Origin: Spongospora subterranea f. sp. subterranea
Lineage: Eukaryota; Endomyxa: Phytomyxea; Phytomyxea; Plasmodiophorida
Direction of reading: 5' to 3'
Length of the DNA: 64,000 nucleotides
Assembly (NCBI GenBank): GCA_049724395.1
Contig: JAUGWO010000142.1
Location: 124,001 to 188,000 of the forward strand
Shown here: positions 1 to 12,639 of the stretch, in pieces
Layout: every line of letters begins with the position of its first letter
Position numbering within the stretch: the stretch's first letter is position 1
Position numbers and translations under genes: made by a program
Notes under the pieces: model-generated
Databases searched by the model: none
What the model was told of the DNA's origin: nothing
Seen by the model: only the letters and a program-made list of their open reading frames with translations

Positions 1-233
1 CGATACATATACGGAACAGAGAGTAACCCGTTTTTGACGCCATGCTTACTGACTTTCACATCTACATCGTGAACATGGCGCAACAATACGTCGAAATACT
101 GTTTGGCACTCGCTACGGTCGGTGATAATTTATCACCGCCCTCGATGTTCTTCAGATGTTCTAATGCGGAATATATCTGGCTAACGCCCGATCCCGGAGC
201 TGTTACCGCTCCACCAACAACGGTCACCGCCAT
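1..233 (-). CDS. Unknown protein, N-terminal part, cut by window edge
   Basis: An open frame starts with ATG at 233 on the minus strand and stays open for 77 codons to the window edge. The start reads MAVTVVGGAVTAPGSG and continues with a helical, soluble-looking stretch (ALEHLKNIEGGDKL). I do not recognise the family. The first codons and about 75 bases of upstream DNA occur again near 13.1 kb, where the reading frame closes soon after the start. This makes it likely that 233 is a true start with its promoter region. There is no signal peptide. Confidence 0.5.
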   Translation of the reverse strand, partial: MAVTVVGGAVTAPGSGVSQIYSALEHLKNIEGGDKLSPTVASAKQYFDVLLRHVHDVDVKVSKHGVKNGLLSVPYMY

Positions 234-309
234 TACGGACTATTGAACCCCTCTCGACTTTGATTCACACTATATTGACACTCAACCACTCGAACTGCGC
301 GTGCAATCT
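180..309. repeat. Copy 1 of a ~120-base duplicated gene start and upstream region
   Basis: This stretch carries the start codon, first codons and upstream region of the left-edge gene. It matches 13062-13179 closely, with small indels and substitutions, including the shared words gctaacgcccgatcccggag and ctctcgactttgattcacac. Similarity fades beyond about 310. Confidence 0.8.
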
Positions 310-719
310 GACACGTCAGGGTCGTGCGGCCTCAGGAAGGTTGCGCCGCTCTGCTGGGATCAGAGTCGAGGAAGTACCAGTGGCTGTGTCAACTGAGGCA
401 TCAAGTACTGGTTGACGCGCTGTGTTTCAGCCAACGTTTGAGTTCGAAACAGAGGAAGGGACGGATGTGTTGATTTGAAGGTTGATATTGAAACTGATCG
501 ACAACTACGTTGAGTTGTAAACGTAGGATATGTATTGTCTCGTTCAACTCATTTGGCCATGCATTCGGACGTCAATGTGCTGATTGCCATTGTACCGTCT
601 CGTTGTCGAAGCCCCCAACAAATCTGTCTCTTCACTTTGTTTCAGAGGCAAGGAACTGGTGGCGGCGTGGCTCAATTGTTCTTCTAAAGAAGGCTTTGAG
701 GCCAGAGGGGTTCGACGGC

Positions 720-1422
720 CTATAGTCTAATGAGCCTGTTCATGCTTTTCAGCAGTTCCACACTGTTGATCACCCAGTCGATGAACGCAATGGTCCCGCA
801 GCCATTATTCTGGACATTGACATGTTCCGAGCGGCGACATGAACTGCATTTGACATGTTGACGCTTCGATTCATTGTAGACACCTTTACCATTCTTAAGG
901 CCTTGCCTGCGGCAACCTTGAGGAACTGTAAGTTTCCGAGCAACGGGTAATGTCCAGAAAAAATGCAGTGGGACCATTGCGTTTCTGTCGTTGACAGCAG
1001 CCGTGAAGTTCTCGCGGTAAGCAAGTACAACGTGTAGCCTTTGACCCAGAACTCGTTTGATGGCCGAGGGTTGGCGATGGGGCGCTCATCCCCGCCGGCA
1101 TGGCTGCTCATCTCAATGTCCGACCCCAGCGAAATTGTGCCGCGCTCCCCACTTCGGAAAGAGATTGTTGAATGGCGAACAGAGTCCTTACGATCGATGT
1201 GATCGCCGGAATCACCCCGTTGAGTAAAATCACGGGAATCGCACGCAGGGGCACTGGGCACCCTGCAAGGACGCTATCGTTCGTCCTTGCATCTCGCCTA
1301 TTGCATTGTGCTTTCGTACAATAGTCAACGCGATGGCGACCAGAATGAAGGAAGGAACACCCACACACCGTGTCGCCATCCATAATCGGCCTCTCGGGTA
1401 CATCAGTCGAGACTTTACTCAT
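720..1422 (-). mobile_element. Ty1/copia retrotransposon fossil (protease to gag-pre-integrase piece)
   Basis: Minus-strand frames carry pieces resembling the copia polyprotein around the protease and the gag-pre-integrase zinc-binding region (W..H, then HVKCSSC). The piece is broken and truncated, with several breaks. I saw no LTRs or target-site duplications, so it looks old. Family assignment rests on motif order only. The host gene to its left is transcribed on the same strand. Confidence 0.45.
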
Positions 1423-2930
1423 CCGGCGCCTACACCGGTGTTTCGAATGCCGAATCTCGATGGCAGGACTTTGGTTTGCGAATCAGAGTGGCGAATTTCT
1501 TGATGGATCCTCCACATGATAATGATCATATCTGTTATCAATGACCATTCAGTGTCAGCTGATATACAAATCTGTGTATGCTGGTCATTGTCAATATTCA
1601 TCCGCACGACCTGGTTTCGCCATTCGGTCCATCAAGTCGCCGCGTTGATCACGTTCTTCTTACGCGCGACCGAGATCGCATCGAAGGGGCCTACCTAGTG
1701 GCAGTAGTGTGGTTTCGAGTTTTCTGAGGTATCTTCTCGCAAGCGATTGTCCCAATTGTTGGGCACTCCGCTTGGAGGAATAGCGAGTTGACCCTGACAT
1801 TAGCACCTGGTGTAGTTGGTGCGGTATTACCAGTGTTGAGTCGATTAGAACCGCGATGCATTGATTGGAACGGTCTCGTTCAGCATTCGTGTTCTTGAAA
1901 ACTCAAAGGTTAGAGGGTTTCTCTGCTATTTGCGGGACCCCGTTGTTTGGCCGCTGTTCTAGTATGATCGACCGGGTTCAGGTTGTTTTCACGTTCTTGG
2001 TGCTGAAATTTGGATTTAGGCGTCACGCCGCCATCAAATCGTTGCTTTTCAAACAGAGCAAAGTTGACGATCGACCGAGAGATAATATCAATGACAATTC
2101 AGAGCATTGACGTCCGATTTTTTTTGGCCAAACGGGTTTAATCAACAATAAGCCACGGTCATTGTTGTATTGGAAGCGGGCGCTTTCAAAGAGAAGTACG
2201 CTAAAGCAAAACAAACGGCCCATCAGCCACGTACTACCAAGTTAGTACGTAAATGATCGCCAGACAATCAGAGGCCATCCACCCCAGCTGGACAGGTAAT
2301 ATAACCATTAATCGCTATATACCTTTTGAGGCCCGACGCCAGCTTCTGCTGCGAGCACGCGCAGGAAACCCGAACAAGAACCAACATGAAAGTAGATCGA
2401 TAACAACTGTTCAACGAAAAGAAGCCCTCGCTAAATGTCGCCCCTCCGATCGCGGTAGTCGACCAACAAACCTCATCCTCTACTTTCGTTCTCTCCCATC
2501 ATGAAACAATATTCGAACTCAGCCGGGCCAGCTCGACAATGGCTCGTTCCGCCCACAAACGATTTCAAAATGATCATGGTCCTTCTCGAAGGTACGCACA
2601 TCGCGACCGAGAACGACTCGCCTGTTGACGGGAAATCTGCAATACACGAAGCGCAGGCAATCTATATGGCGTAAGCTCTCCTGGACTTAGTTTTCAACTC
2701 GAAGTTCGTCAGAAAGGTCGCTCTTCAGATCACAGTTTCCACACGCCGGGATTGCGCACAGCCGCCAGAAAACGCATGCATTGGAGCAGGTACGATTTTC
2801 GATTAAAGACGCTGGAGATATTGTAGCAAAATTGTAATGGGAATTGCATGAGCCCCGAACGGGACGGGATATGAAATAAAATCGACATTCGGGTACTCTC
2901 GCCCCTGTTTATATATGAATATTTGGATTA
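1423..2930. other. Intergenic, nothing recognised
   Basis: Only short open frames without recognisable motifs occur on either strand. No RNA gene or repeat was seen. The right end is the 3' flank of the HECT ligase gene. Confidence 0.5.
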
Positions 2931-5900
2931 CATTAAGCCGAAACCTTCGGAATTTTGGATAGCTGTTATTAGCCTCTCTCGAAGTTTCTCCAGCGTCGAA
3001 TATTCCGGGAGAAGAAGATGATTGAAGCAAGTGTGTGAAGTCGGCAACCGATCTGAATCTGGTCCTGCAAAGCTCAAGGTTCAAGTACCATAGAGACACT
3101 TTTATAAATGAACGTACCATTTCTAGCTATAATGAAAGGTACTTTTAAATTTCCCAAACCGTTGATAGGAACGCGATCACTTCCAGTGCAGAAGGACAAA
3201 AACTTCCTTTTTTCCTCTTCACTTAACTCATGAACTACTTTCCAGAAATTAACAATGACAGGGCTGCTTCGATTATAGTTTTCATATCTAGAACAAAAAG
3301 GGCGAGCTGTTACAATTCCAAACGAAACACAAGCATGTCGATTACTTGGCAGCGGCTTCCAAAGCATAAAAGTCGAGCACGGGCGACCCGCATATAGAAA
3401 GATCTAGCTCCTCTGGACGAAAAGCTTGCAACCAAAAACCACCACACACCATTTCGAATCTGTTTTCATTTAGAATTTAGAAGGACCAGGAAATATCATG
3501 ATTCACCCTGATTGGAATGCATGAAACTGCGTCGCAACACTAGAATTAAAGGTGTAATCGACGAAAAGATCGACATACTCCTGTCTGTTCTGGTTTGTCA
3601 ACGCGATCGATGAACCGCCGGGGCATAATTCAACATTCTTGACCTCGCCAAATAGGCTGTACTCAATCGAAAATGTCCTAGTAAAAACAGATTCGACATC
3701 TCCTGCAGACACGTTAATAATCGCAGGAGACATCGGAGGTCTTACCGTCAAATTGGAGTAATTGCACGAGGCCTTTATGAAGCGCTGGATTGAATGTTTT
3801 CATATCTGAAAACTTAACTGTGTGATTGAGGAGTTTCTTGTAAACAACCAATGGAAAACGAATATCCAGAATAACACTGTTGTAAATCGCTAGCCCAAGC
3901 ATAATGCCTGATACAACCCATTAGAAAGAGCATGCAAACAGTCTGACATACCTATCAGTTCAAATTCAAGTTTGGATTCAAAACTATCTTTGTTAAACCA
4001 AAACATTTGACAATCTTCATCGAAAACGAACATCCCTGGGAAAGTCTATGAGCGAATTCAGGAACAAACATAGAAAAGCATCAAGACAATACCATATGCA
4101 GGATTGAACAATTGGCGCATTAAAAGCTGGAAGAACTCCTTTTGAACACCCCCTTCGTCAACACCTTCTTCATTAACAAACTTCACCTAATACAGTGTAA
4201 AAAACGTGTGGATTCCCCAAGCGACCGCAATACTTTTAGTGGCTTCTTGAAGTCGTTACTGTTCTTTCCTTGAAGTTGAAGCAAGGTATCCGCAACGATA
4301 TTGTCGCGATTAACCTGCGCGACCCAAATTCAGAGTGTCATATTGGCTGGAACTTGAAGTTCATGCCTCAAGAACCAGGAATGGCGACGGTACTTGAGAA
4401 GAACTTTGGAACATAAACCGCATTGCGGCCTAGAAAGCATAAAGTTGAAGAACGTCATAAAGGTAAATGGGGGTGACATACTTCATCAAACTGAGTCCTC
4501 ATTTGCAAAGAGGCATCCAACTGAAGTAAATTTGATTTGAACGCGGCATCTAAAATATATGCATGGCGAGAAAAGCAAAATTCATTCGGTCTTTGCACGA
4601 ACATCGCAAAATCTTGTCTATAGTCCAGCTCTAAAATGCACGTTGAAGTCGACTGAACTTACATGATCAGCTTCTAACCTGAGTTGATAAGATCATTATG
4701 GAATTCAGTGTAAGGCAATGGTGAGGTTGAAAGTTCATTTGCTTCATATATAATCCCCAAGAATTTCGTGGCATGGGCAAGATCAGATAAACGAGGTCCT
4801 AAAGCCCTATGCATTCATGTGAAAAACGAACGAAAGAGATGAGGAAATACTAATACCAAGTAACTGATATGTAAGACTGAACTATTCCTACAACACGGGA
4901 CATATCTTCCTGGGAATTGGATGCGAACCACGATATTAAGGTTTGCCTTGTGGAAACACTGGTACTTGCCAGACCGATCATCAGTTGTTTGAGAACTGAT
5001 CACGAAAATGGGATGTGAACATCGCAAACAGACATACACAAGGCACTATTACCGTTGTGGCTAGTTGGATCTAGGAAAAAATCATTCTACAACAAATATT
5101 GGGAAAGCATCCATTATTAAATTCAGCAAATTTACTTGTAGTAATATCCAAGCAGCAAGTATGGGCTTCTCAGAGGGAGGTTCTGAACTATCAGACAGTT
5201 CAAGACGGATACGTTCAACGGCGGGTAATAGCACGTCGGAAAAGACGGTCCCAACAATATCGTCAGCGAGTATGGGCCTTGAACATGTTGGCCGCCATCT
5301 GAGACGAATCCCGAGACGGAAAATACTCGCAAATCGTAGAAACATTTTTGAAAACCTATAATGACAGATCTCATAAACCTGACCACACCAGAAATGATGT
5401 TGCGCCGAACCTCTGACAGCCGAGGTGGAACAGCATCTTTATTGGACAACATTAATGCTATGACTCCTGTGCATGCAGCTTAAACCTTCGTAAAAAAAAC
5501 TATATCAAATTGTTTACCAGTTGGGTCGCATTCATCATTGATATCCGATGCTATTGTGGAAGTTGCGGCATGAGTCAGGCAAACAGGGGCCTGGTTTTGC
5601 AAAAGTACAATTGCCTTTCTCAGCGCATCCAGATTTGATAGCGTAATGAAGCCTGAGCTCAACGACTGACAACCAACTCAACCCGAACAAATGGATACAT
5701 CCTGACCATTGCTACTTGCACAGTTAACATTTGGGCAATCCTTGGTACCGCAGCCTACGCTCAACATCATATGGTATCTAACACCGACAAAGTTAGAGAC
5801 CCCAGCGAACAAAATCAGACAATGCCGAAGGCACTTACTCGAGAATTCGCTGTTTGATATTATCTTGCGCATGACTATTCGGATAATGTGTGAGAAAATT

Positions 5901-5942
5901 TTCACAAAAATGCAGAATCGCAGACCTATCCTGAGAGGCCAT
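2931..5942 (-). CDS. UBE3A: HECT E3 ubiquitin ligase, E6-AP/UBE3A orthologue
   Basis: Multi-exon gene starting at ATG 5942 ([16 protein letters not shown]). After a 61-base intron (5778-5838) comes an AZUL-type zinc-binding domain with [15 protein letters not shown] and, further on, ECDP, as in UBE3A. The middle is divergent. The 3' half carries the HECT domain: [32 protein letters not shown], then [17 protein letters not shown] and [15 protein letters not shown]. The last exon, after intron 3065-3117, holds the catalytic cysteine in [15 protein letters not shown] and ends GFGLM, the usual end of the family. Family knowledge: it moves ubiquitin from an E2 via the cysteine to substrates and works with the proteasome. 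The gene is head-to-head with MED27, 293 bases apart. At least ten introns are likely. I am sure of the family; the middle exons are unresolved. Confidence 0.93.
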
Positions 5943-6235
5943 GTAGCTCGATCAACCAGATGCGACTACAGTTTGAGGCGCTGCGATGTCACGCGAGAGC
6001 TTATTCCATGTGCTGAACGGTAATGAAGGAATGTGGCTAATTGGGACCCGCTTTACACCACACACAGCGCCCCAGTCGACACAATCAGCACGCCACTGTC
6101 ACACCTGTGTAGTCGCCCACAGATACACCGACACCCCCCACTGTGTCCCGGGATGCGCAGCAACCTCCCACACTCTGCTGCCGGCGCGTGGGCTGCAAAC
6201 ATGATCGCGCAGCCTTCATTACATGAACGGGGACG
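5943..6235. promoter_or_regulatory. Shared upstream region of UBE3A and MED27
   Basis: The 293 bases between two divergent start codons must hold both 5' leaders and promoters. No TATA box stands out. The part from 6060 to 6190 is rich in CAC/ACC runs. Confidence 0.5.
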
Positions 6236-7541
6236 ATGATGGCGGATATCGATGCGGCGATGAGGTTGACGTCGGGAGCCATGGGAGATATAATCTCGCT
6301 GAGGATGGCTGTCATGGACGTGTTCAAAGAATGGAAGACGGAATTTGCTGTTGATTCCGACGCGCCAGACGCGTTTGCAGGAATTGTCAAACAGCGAAAA
6401 GTTGCCGTGGATGCGGCATTAGAGAAGTTTCGGAAATCTGTTGTAAAAATTGCAGGTATAGGCTATTGGATTTATAGTATTACAGCTAATTGAAATTGTC
6501 GTGTGCTCTCTTTGCCCGCTTTCTCAGGCCTACCTTCTCTTTCGGCAAGTGATTTTGTAGATAGTGTATCTCTATTTATGAAGTAAGGGTTCAAAAGTTG
6601 ACTGTATCTATATCTCCAACTATGCCTTGAATAGGCCGATACTGCCTTGCAGGTCATTTTCCTATCATCCTGAGCTAAGGTCTTCACTTGATGTTTCGAA
6701 AAATATGAGTGATTTATCCAGGTGGTTAGGCAGTGTTCACTCCTGATTGGTTCTCACTTCTGCCATCAAATAGTGTGTATCGATCAGGCTTACAACGAAC
6801 TTTGCCAACAACTTCGCTAGACTCACCAGTCTGGTTTCCGGTGAATTCATCAGTGTAATTTCAATGCCGACAATCACAATACTATGTTTCAACGTGCCCT
6901 CTATTTTACTGCAGTCAGTTTACTGGATTTGACTCAGCAATACAAGAATTATCAACAAAGTGTGAGAATATATCTGTGCGCTTGTTGGGCGAGAGGTCTG
7001 AGAGCGGCCCTGTTACAGGATTCAGAAAATTACTGGTACGTTTCGCTTTCTTTGTGCCAACTTGAATGCTCATCATCTATCTTTGCAGCTGAACTGTGAA
7101 CCCGTTTTCAAAGTCGTTGTCGGATTATCGTTTTCGCATCATCAGCATACCGATAGTGAGCTATTTGTTGAGAAGGTTAATGTTATTGGATGGGACGAAG
7201 AACCTGAAGATTTGCTTTTCGATGAATCGAATTACAATGTTTTTCAAAAATTTGCGATCATTGCAACAGCAGTTTATGGCATGTTGCAAAAAGACGATTC
7301 GTCAAACTTGGAGAAATTGAACCAGTTTATAGTAAGTTCTCGCTCTTTATCTGAAATGTTCTTACTGTTTTCTTAGTCTTGGCTGTCTCACTATGGCGAT
7401 TTGTTTGCAGCGCCTTGTGTTTCATGCCACAAATTGTTGATGTATGACTCCGATAAGTTCTGTTTCCTTCCTCCTTTATACAGATCCATCAATGATTATC
7501 GTCCATATCACCCTCAATGCTATCAGGCTTCAAAATCATAA
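6236..7541 (+). CDS. MED27: Mediator complex subunit 27
   Basis: Spliced gene with about six exons. The start is ATG 6236 or the adjoining ATG 6239. Exon 1 is helical (DVFKEWKTEF, KQRKVAVDAALEKF). A middle exon gives NCEPVFKVVVGLSF and ELFVEKVNVIGWDEEPED. The last exon after about 7377 gives WLSHYGDLFAAPCVSCHKLL, followed by YHPQCYQASKS and stop at 7539-7541. The tail pattern W-L-S-x-Y, F-x-A-P-C-x-x-C-x-K-x-L and a closing H-x-x-C is the signature of the MED27 C-terminal domain. Family knowledge: MED27 sits at the head-tail interface of Mediator and helps connect activators to RNA polymerase II. It is transcribed away from UBE3A. Confidence 0.88.
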
Positions 7542-7548
7542 TATTCTA

Positions 7549-10500
7549 TTACACTATCATCGTTTTATATAAGGGTTTCAAGTATTTCAAGATGAAGACT
7601 TGAAGTTTTTCTTGTAGAGGGATGAATGGATTCCGTACTGGAGGGTAAAAGCAACTTATTGCTGCAATTGCCTCACAAAAGTCAGGGAACAAGAGTTCTT
7701 TCGCCGTCTGTTCGTCGGTGATGTTGGGTGTCGGCAATACGAGTAACGCTCCGACCTGTTCGAACATGATTCAAAATGTGAATCGCAACTTGTCATCCTG
7801 TTGACGAATATCAAAACCTGTGAGAATATTCTGATGATGTCTGTCATCGATACACCAATGTCCATCAGCTTCATCTGCACCCAGAACTATCCCGCGATTA
7901 TCTGCGACGTCATGCGTATTCCTGAAAACCCAGCTTACCTGTTGGAACTCCTGGAAGTCCATCCAACTCAGAGATCCCGCCGCCCGCCCCGACTGTTTGG
8001 AATAGAAAGCGAAGAGATTGCTGAGGTATGGCTCTATGTGTGTAGAGTACGGCTCGGACCGGACGCGACGACATCTTGCACCCATCGACTCACAAGAGAG
8101 CTCGTCAACAAACCAGTCGGTTTACCTGCACGAGAATATCGCTGCATCGCTGCGATACTCGCGACGATATCACGATCCCGCTCAACAGCTTCGAGAGCGC
8201 CTGAACGATTCCGTGCTCGTACCTCCCTTTCTTTGCCGCGATTCGCAGCAATATCGCTAAATCAACCACGTGTGAATGGATTGCTGCGTCGTGAAGGGCA
8301 AGTTGACGATGATCAATACCTTGCCATTGGGTGTAGTCGATTTCGGACGATAAATACTCCTAAGAAAACCTCATACACTGACTCAATATCTTGTTCTGTT
8401 TGTGATTACCTCTCCCGTTTTAGATTTGTTCCCACCACCGTTCGATGATCTTGATCCGGTCTGCGCCTGTCCCGATGCTTTAAACTCGTCGTCCCCCTTC
8501 CTTATCACGTCAACCCAGATCTCGGCAATCTGAGTTAATATCTCAATGAGCGTCCACAGGCGACCTAGAAATCCAGTTCGACCTCGACAGGCGTTGCGCC
8601 ACCACCCAGTGATGGAATTTGGCACTCCCTCAAAAACTTCCAGAACTCCTGGTTGCTCATACGTGATTGGGACCCTAATCGACTCGCAATTCAGGAAACG
8701 GCTTCGTATTGTTCAACGACCGACTCAACCTTCGCCGGATAGCGATGCGAATGCCTTGAATATCGGCTCCAATCGCAGGCGGTGTGTCTTCAGCAGATCT
8801 ATAATCTGTCGGATCGTCGTGCCCTGATCGTCATCGCAGGATTGCCCATCGGACAATATCGCTGGCGCGTCAGAGCCCAGGAACATGATCAGCCGCGCTA
8901 TGAACTAACGCGATCGTCAAATCCGACAACGGCGGCCGTCGACGGCACAACGAACGAACGGACCTGGTCGCCCATATCCCGAACCCGGTCAGCGATCCCC
9001 CGTCGGGTCCTATACGTGTGGTCGTGGTCGATGTCGTTCACGAGCTGAGCGCACGAGTGCGATAGGACCTGGTTGACGTGCTGGCAAAGATCGTCGTATC
9101 CGCACCATTCCTGCCACATCGGGATCAACAACGAGCACCGACTGGGGGTGCGATGGCCAAACACGATGGGATGCGGATTGGATCAGCTTCAGGCCATTAG
9201 TGATCTGGGACAGGACGGTCTCGTTCGGTTGCGATGAGAGATCGGATTTCAGAGAGCTAGCCCACGATAACGTCTATCAAGTTCACAACTGTCGTTCAGT
9301 GATTCCAGAAACCGCAATTTGACCACGATAATGCTGACCGATCGGAACTGTGATATCGTCTCGTGATCCATCAATCGACACGACCCGTTCGACTCGTCGA
9401 CCGCGTTGCTCGACGTGATATCGACGATATTGACCAACAATGCCTATACGCTCCGACGCCAATCAGCGATCGCCAGATTTCGGGAAACGGGTTGAGCGAC
9501 GTTGTTGGTGCACCTTTAGTATAACTGAGGCGCCGGGCGACCCCTCGATTTCCTTCACGATTGTGCAATCTTCACCCTCCAGAGCCGAACTGACTCTACA
9601 GCACTCGGGTTCGGTGACCAAGTTCCTCAATCACAACAATCTAACCGAGTTGAATGGTCCCCGTCTAGAGTCCATTTTCGGGTCCCGAGTTAAGGCGATC
9701 ATTCGGCGATCCAGGCGCCGGTCCAGAATATATTCTGGCGATATCGACGCCTTGTCAGACAGCCCCAGATTATATCCATCCCCGTACCCGACCTGCTCCA
9801 GCCCCTTGATCCTGTCGTCCATGTACGCGCCGATGGTCAACGGCAGCGCCGTCTTCATCATGGCAATCTACACGGTCGCCCAAGTCCAACGGGATTCCAT
9901 CAGCGATCTCTCGTCACTGGTCGGCGACGCGAATCGTACCAGTTTCGCTTGATCGGCGAATCGTGACCCGAGATTGGCAACATTCGACGATAATCGCGCC
10001 TGCTGCAATCGTTTGCCCTTATTCGATTGCGTCAACTGCTCGAGGCGATGAGTATGTTCGGAGATGCGTTGGAATTCCGGGTGGCGATGCGCTTACGCTG
10101 GAGATCGTATTCGATACAGACGTTGAAATCGTCTGAATACGGGCGAGATCGGTGAACGCAGCACCGTGATAGCTATCCAGAATATCGCAGGATTGTTCAA
10201 TCTCAACCGCCTCAGCCTCATTGCGAATCTGGGTGAACACGTCAAAACGCCGAATCCGTTCGTGACGGGCACATCAGACGCACCGTTTTGCGCTGGGCCC
10301 ACAGCATCCTCCACATAACCCAGGAACGCTCAACGCATCGTTGCCCGATCACGACCGATCGCGAACTGATCATCGCCTTCAGATATCGGGACAGTTTCCA
10401 TCGCCAAACCTAAACCGTGACCGGTCAAGAACAAAGCGGCGTTGACTGGTCGAACGAGCCGAACACCCACTTTCCGAGCTGTCGTATCCAACTTCCAGGA

Positions 10501-11320
10501 TTGAAATACGATGGACAGAATACGACGAGCGTATCGAGTACTTTGATAATTGACGATGAACAGCTTCCGGTCCTCGTAATCTCTGAACTCCCCAGCCGCC
10601 GTCGATTCCATCTGGATCATTCGATTGAGGATTGAAAGAAGGTTCCCAGGGCGATCGCTCAGGGGGCCGACCTGGGCGATACGATGCTCGACGAGCTGGT
10701 GGCGTCGACGCAGAGCTGGGAACAGCTGTGCATATGTTGTGATGTGGAGTAGCTGGTCAACGGTGGGGTTGATCGATGGAATCGCTCCCTCGTAGATCGA
10801 CAGCATCATCTCGTTCCTCAGCAAATGCAATATCTGGTCAACCGAACCCGGATCAGTCCCGTTTCGCGAACGACCGTATCGACGACACCTGGCGCAGCGG
10901 GCGCGATCGAACCGATTCGATCATCTGTCCGAATAGGTCAAGATACAATGTGGTTTTGATGGAATTGTTCAATCCCAGCGGGGCCGTCATTGCTTCCACC
11001 TCCTTCATCTGTATCATCGTTTTTCAACGCTCAATCTGTCGACCAGGAAAACCCGTTCGAACCTTGATCGAGCAGAATAACGAGACGGAATGGTACGAGG
11101 CGCGTTCCCGCAGGTATTGGGGCAACCAATCGCCGATCATATCCGATAGGTGAACGGTGCTGGGCGGGTCGTCGTATCGACCCAATATCGGTAGAGGTCG
11201 ATCCGTTATGGGGCGAGGATCCCGACGCGACAGGACAGGATCGAGATGAGACCATCGGATCGGGGTCCAATCCGACTCGATTGGACGGATTCCCTGACGA
11301 CCCCAATAGGGAACATTCAT
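7549..11320 (-). CDS. Large alpha-helical protein with EF-hand-like C-terminal modules
   Basis: The 3' end lies only 7 bases from the MED27 stop (tail-to-tail). I chose ATG 11320 (MNVPYWGRQGIRP), because the frame upstream is closed. Joining exons at GT-AG sites gives one coherent protein. Exon 1 ends in YHSVSLFCSIK; a helical region follows with TRYARRILSIVFQSWKL; then LEQVGYGDGYNLGLSDK; then a module with IDYTQWQAILLRIAAKKG; then WMDFQEFQQFWVQMKL, LFPDFCEAIAAI and the end LKPLYKTMIV. The paired pattern of a helix with DF.EF, an IF helix, and F.DF.EA(I/L)A.IA recalls EF-hand-like modules of large protist flagellar or cytoskeletal proteins. That comparison is from memory. No calcium-binding loop is obvious. 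Some short breaks in single frames are explained by introns of about 54-72 bases. Function unknown. Confidence 0.6.
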
Positions 11321-12079
11321 CTTCCGGTTGTGTCTAGATAAGTATCGGGAATGTGGTACCAGATCTGAACTCGTTAGGGGTCGGGTGATCGAACAATGAA
11401 ATTCACGATCGTGTACAATATTCAAAATCGTTCCCAAGAAACATCACAATGCGATCGGCGCTGCTGTTTGATGACGAAGAGAACGGACGGACACGTCATT
11501 ATCGACATGGACACAAGAGAATATATGGTGATCCCCTAAAGCTGAAGCGTGAGCTGTAGCGCCACTTCCGCCTCGATTAACACCGTGACGGACACCGCAA
11601 AGATGGCGCTTGGTCCATCATTCACTGTCCAACCTGATTACGATCGGATATGTAGTTTGTTTGGCGATTAGATCTGACCACTGATATTTTGAGTTTGAAA
11701 GCGCCTCCCTAATCGGTAATTCGAACTGTGTGTTGGTTTCCCATTGGTTATGATGTCTACTCTTTATATTTCATCGGTCCGAATTTCATTGAGGACATGC
11801 TTATGCCTATTTGTCTGAACCAAATCAACAAGTTGATTTGTGGCGTCCTTCAGCGCGTCTGTGTTTGCTGATTATTGAGTGTTTATAGGGGAATCAGCTG
11901 GGTTGGTCTCGCCCAAGAATCCGTTATTGGTTATCGTGATTATGTAGATTGGCAAATGGCGCTATTGGTCGAACCACTGCGGATCATATGCTTGGCGATG
12001 ATCGCCAATTAGGACAATAAATTTTTGGATTTGATGCTATAGCTTCTCATTTATTTTTGTCGAAATCCTGTCGCTGTTC
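11321..12079. other. Intergenic, nothing recognised
   Basis: This is the 5' flank of the minus-strand gene and of a plus-strand candidate. It is AT-richer than the flanking exons. No motif, repeat or RNA gene was recognised. Confidence 0.5.
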
Positions 12080-12639
12080 TTGAATTTGAATTTCAGTGAC
12101 CGAGCAATTATTTCTATCTTTTTCCAGTACCCCATGGTTGGAATTGGTGCCTGGCGACAACCTCGTCCTTTCATTAACGCAGTCGTCCAGGCCTTGACCA
12201 TTATCGACCGCCGCCGCAGCGTAATACGATCGCCCAAAATCACATCAATGTTGAACAACTACAACACCCCTCGTTCGCGAACGAGGCGGGCGATCACCGA
12301 GCAGGTCAGTACGAGAACCTGTTTGGACGGTCAGGCTGTCGGCTCGTCCAGATCGATCAGGAATGGGTCGTTCGAATCCGATTACGGAAAGTTGGACTGC
12401 GATCGAGGAGACGTCTGGAGGTCATTCGATTCTTTGGCCTTCAGGATATTGTTGCTAAAGAATCGCTCCCGAGTCTCCTTGACTTGAGCGCCATCACGAT
12501 TCAAACCCCAACCTCTCAATCTCCGCCCACGAACCAACTAGCTCTCCAGGCGACTTCTAGAGCGATTGTGGTCAATGATCAATCCGTCCACTTTTCGAAA
12601 TCGGATTGTGCCCGACCCGCTCCATCTCGATCCGATTGA
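12080..12639 (+). CDS. Small hypothetical protein, two exons
   Basis: An open frame from ATG 12080 gives a protein-like stretch around MVGIGAWRQPRPF and ALTIIDRRRS. A GT-AG pair removing 89 bases (about 12222-12310) joins it in frame to a long second exon containing VRIRLRKVGLRSRRRLEVI and SLPSLLDLSAITIQTPTSQ, ending at TGA 12637-12639. The product is basic and has no signal peptide. Family not recognised. The start is uncertain, since an acceptor-like site near 12128 could mark an upstream exon. Confidence 0.35.
12269..12286. repeat. 18-base perfect palindrome
   Basis: cctcgttcgcgaacgagg equals its own reverse complement. It lies within the proposed intron of the 12080 gene. Its meaning is unknown; it may be chance in CG-rich DNA. 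Confidence 0.8.

Noticed and set aside
7801-8448. 215-codon plus-strand ORF
   Set aside because: It lies opposite well-supported exons of the minus-strand EF-hand-like gene and has no motif; taken as antisense shadow.
9860-9900. In-frame TAG in the 7549-11320 gene, suggesting a pseudogene or a recoded stop
   Set aside because: A GT-AG intron of about 72 bases ending exactly in this TAG removes it and joins the frames well.
12370-12395. Possible tRNA T-loop (gttcgaatcc)
   Set aside because: No acceptor, D or anticodon stems fit around it.
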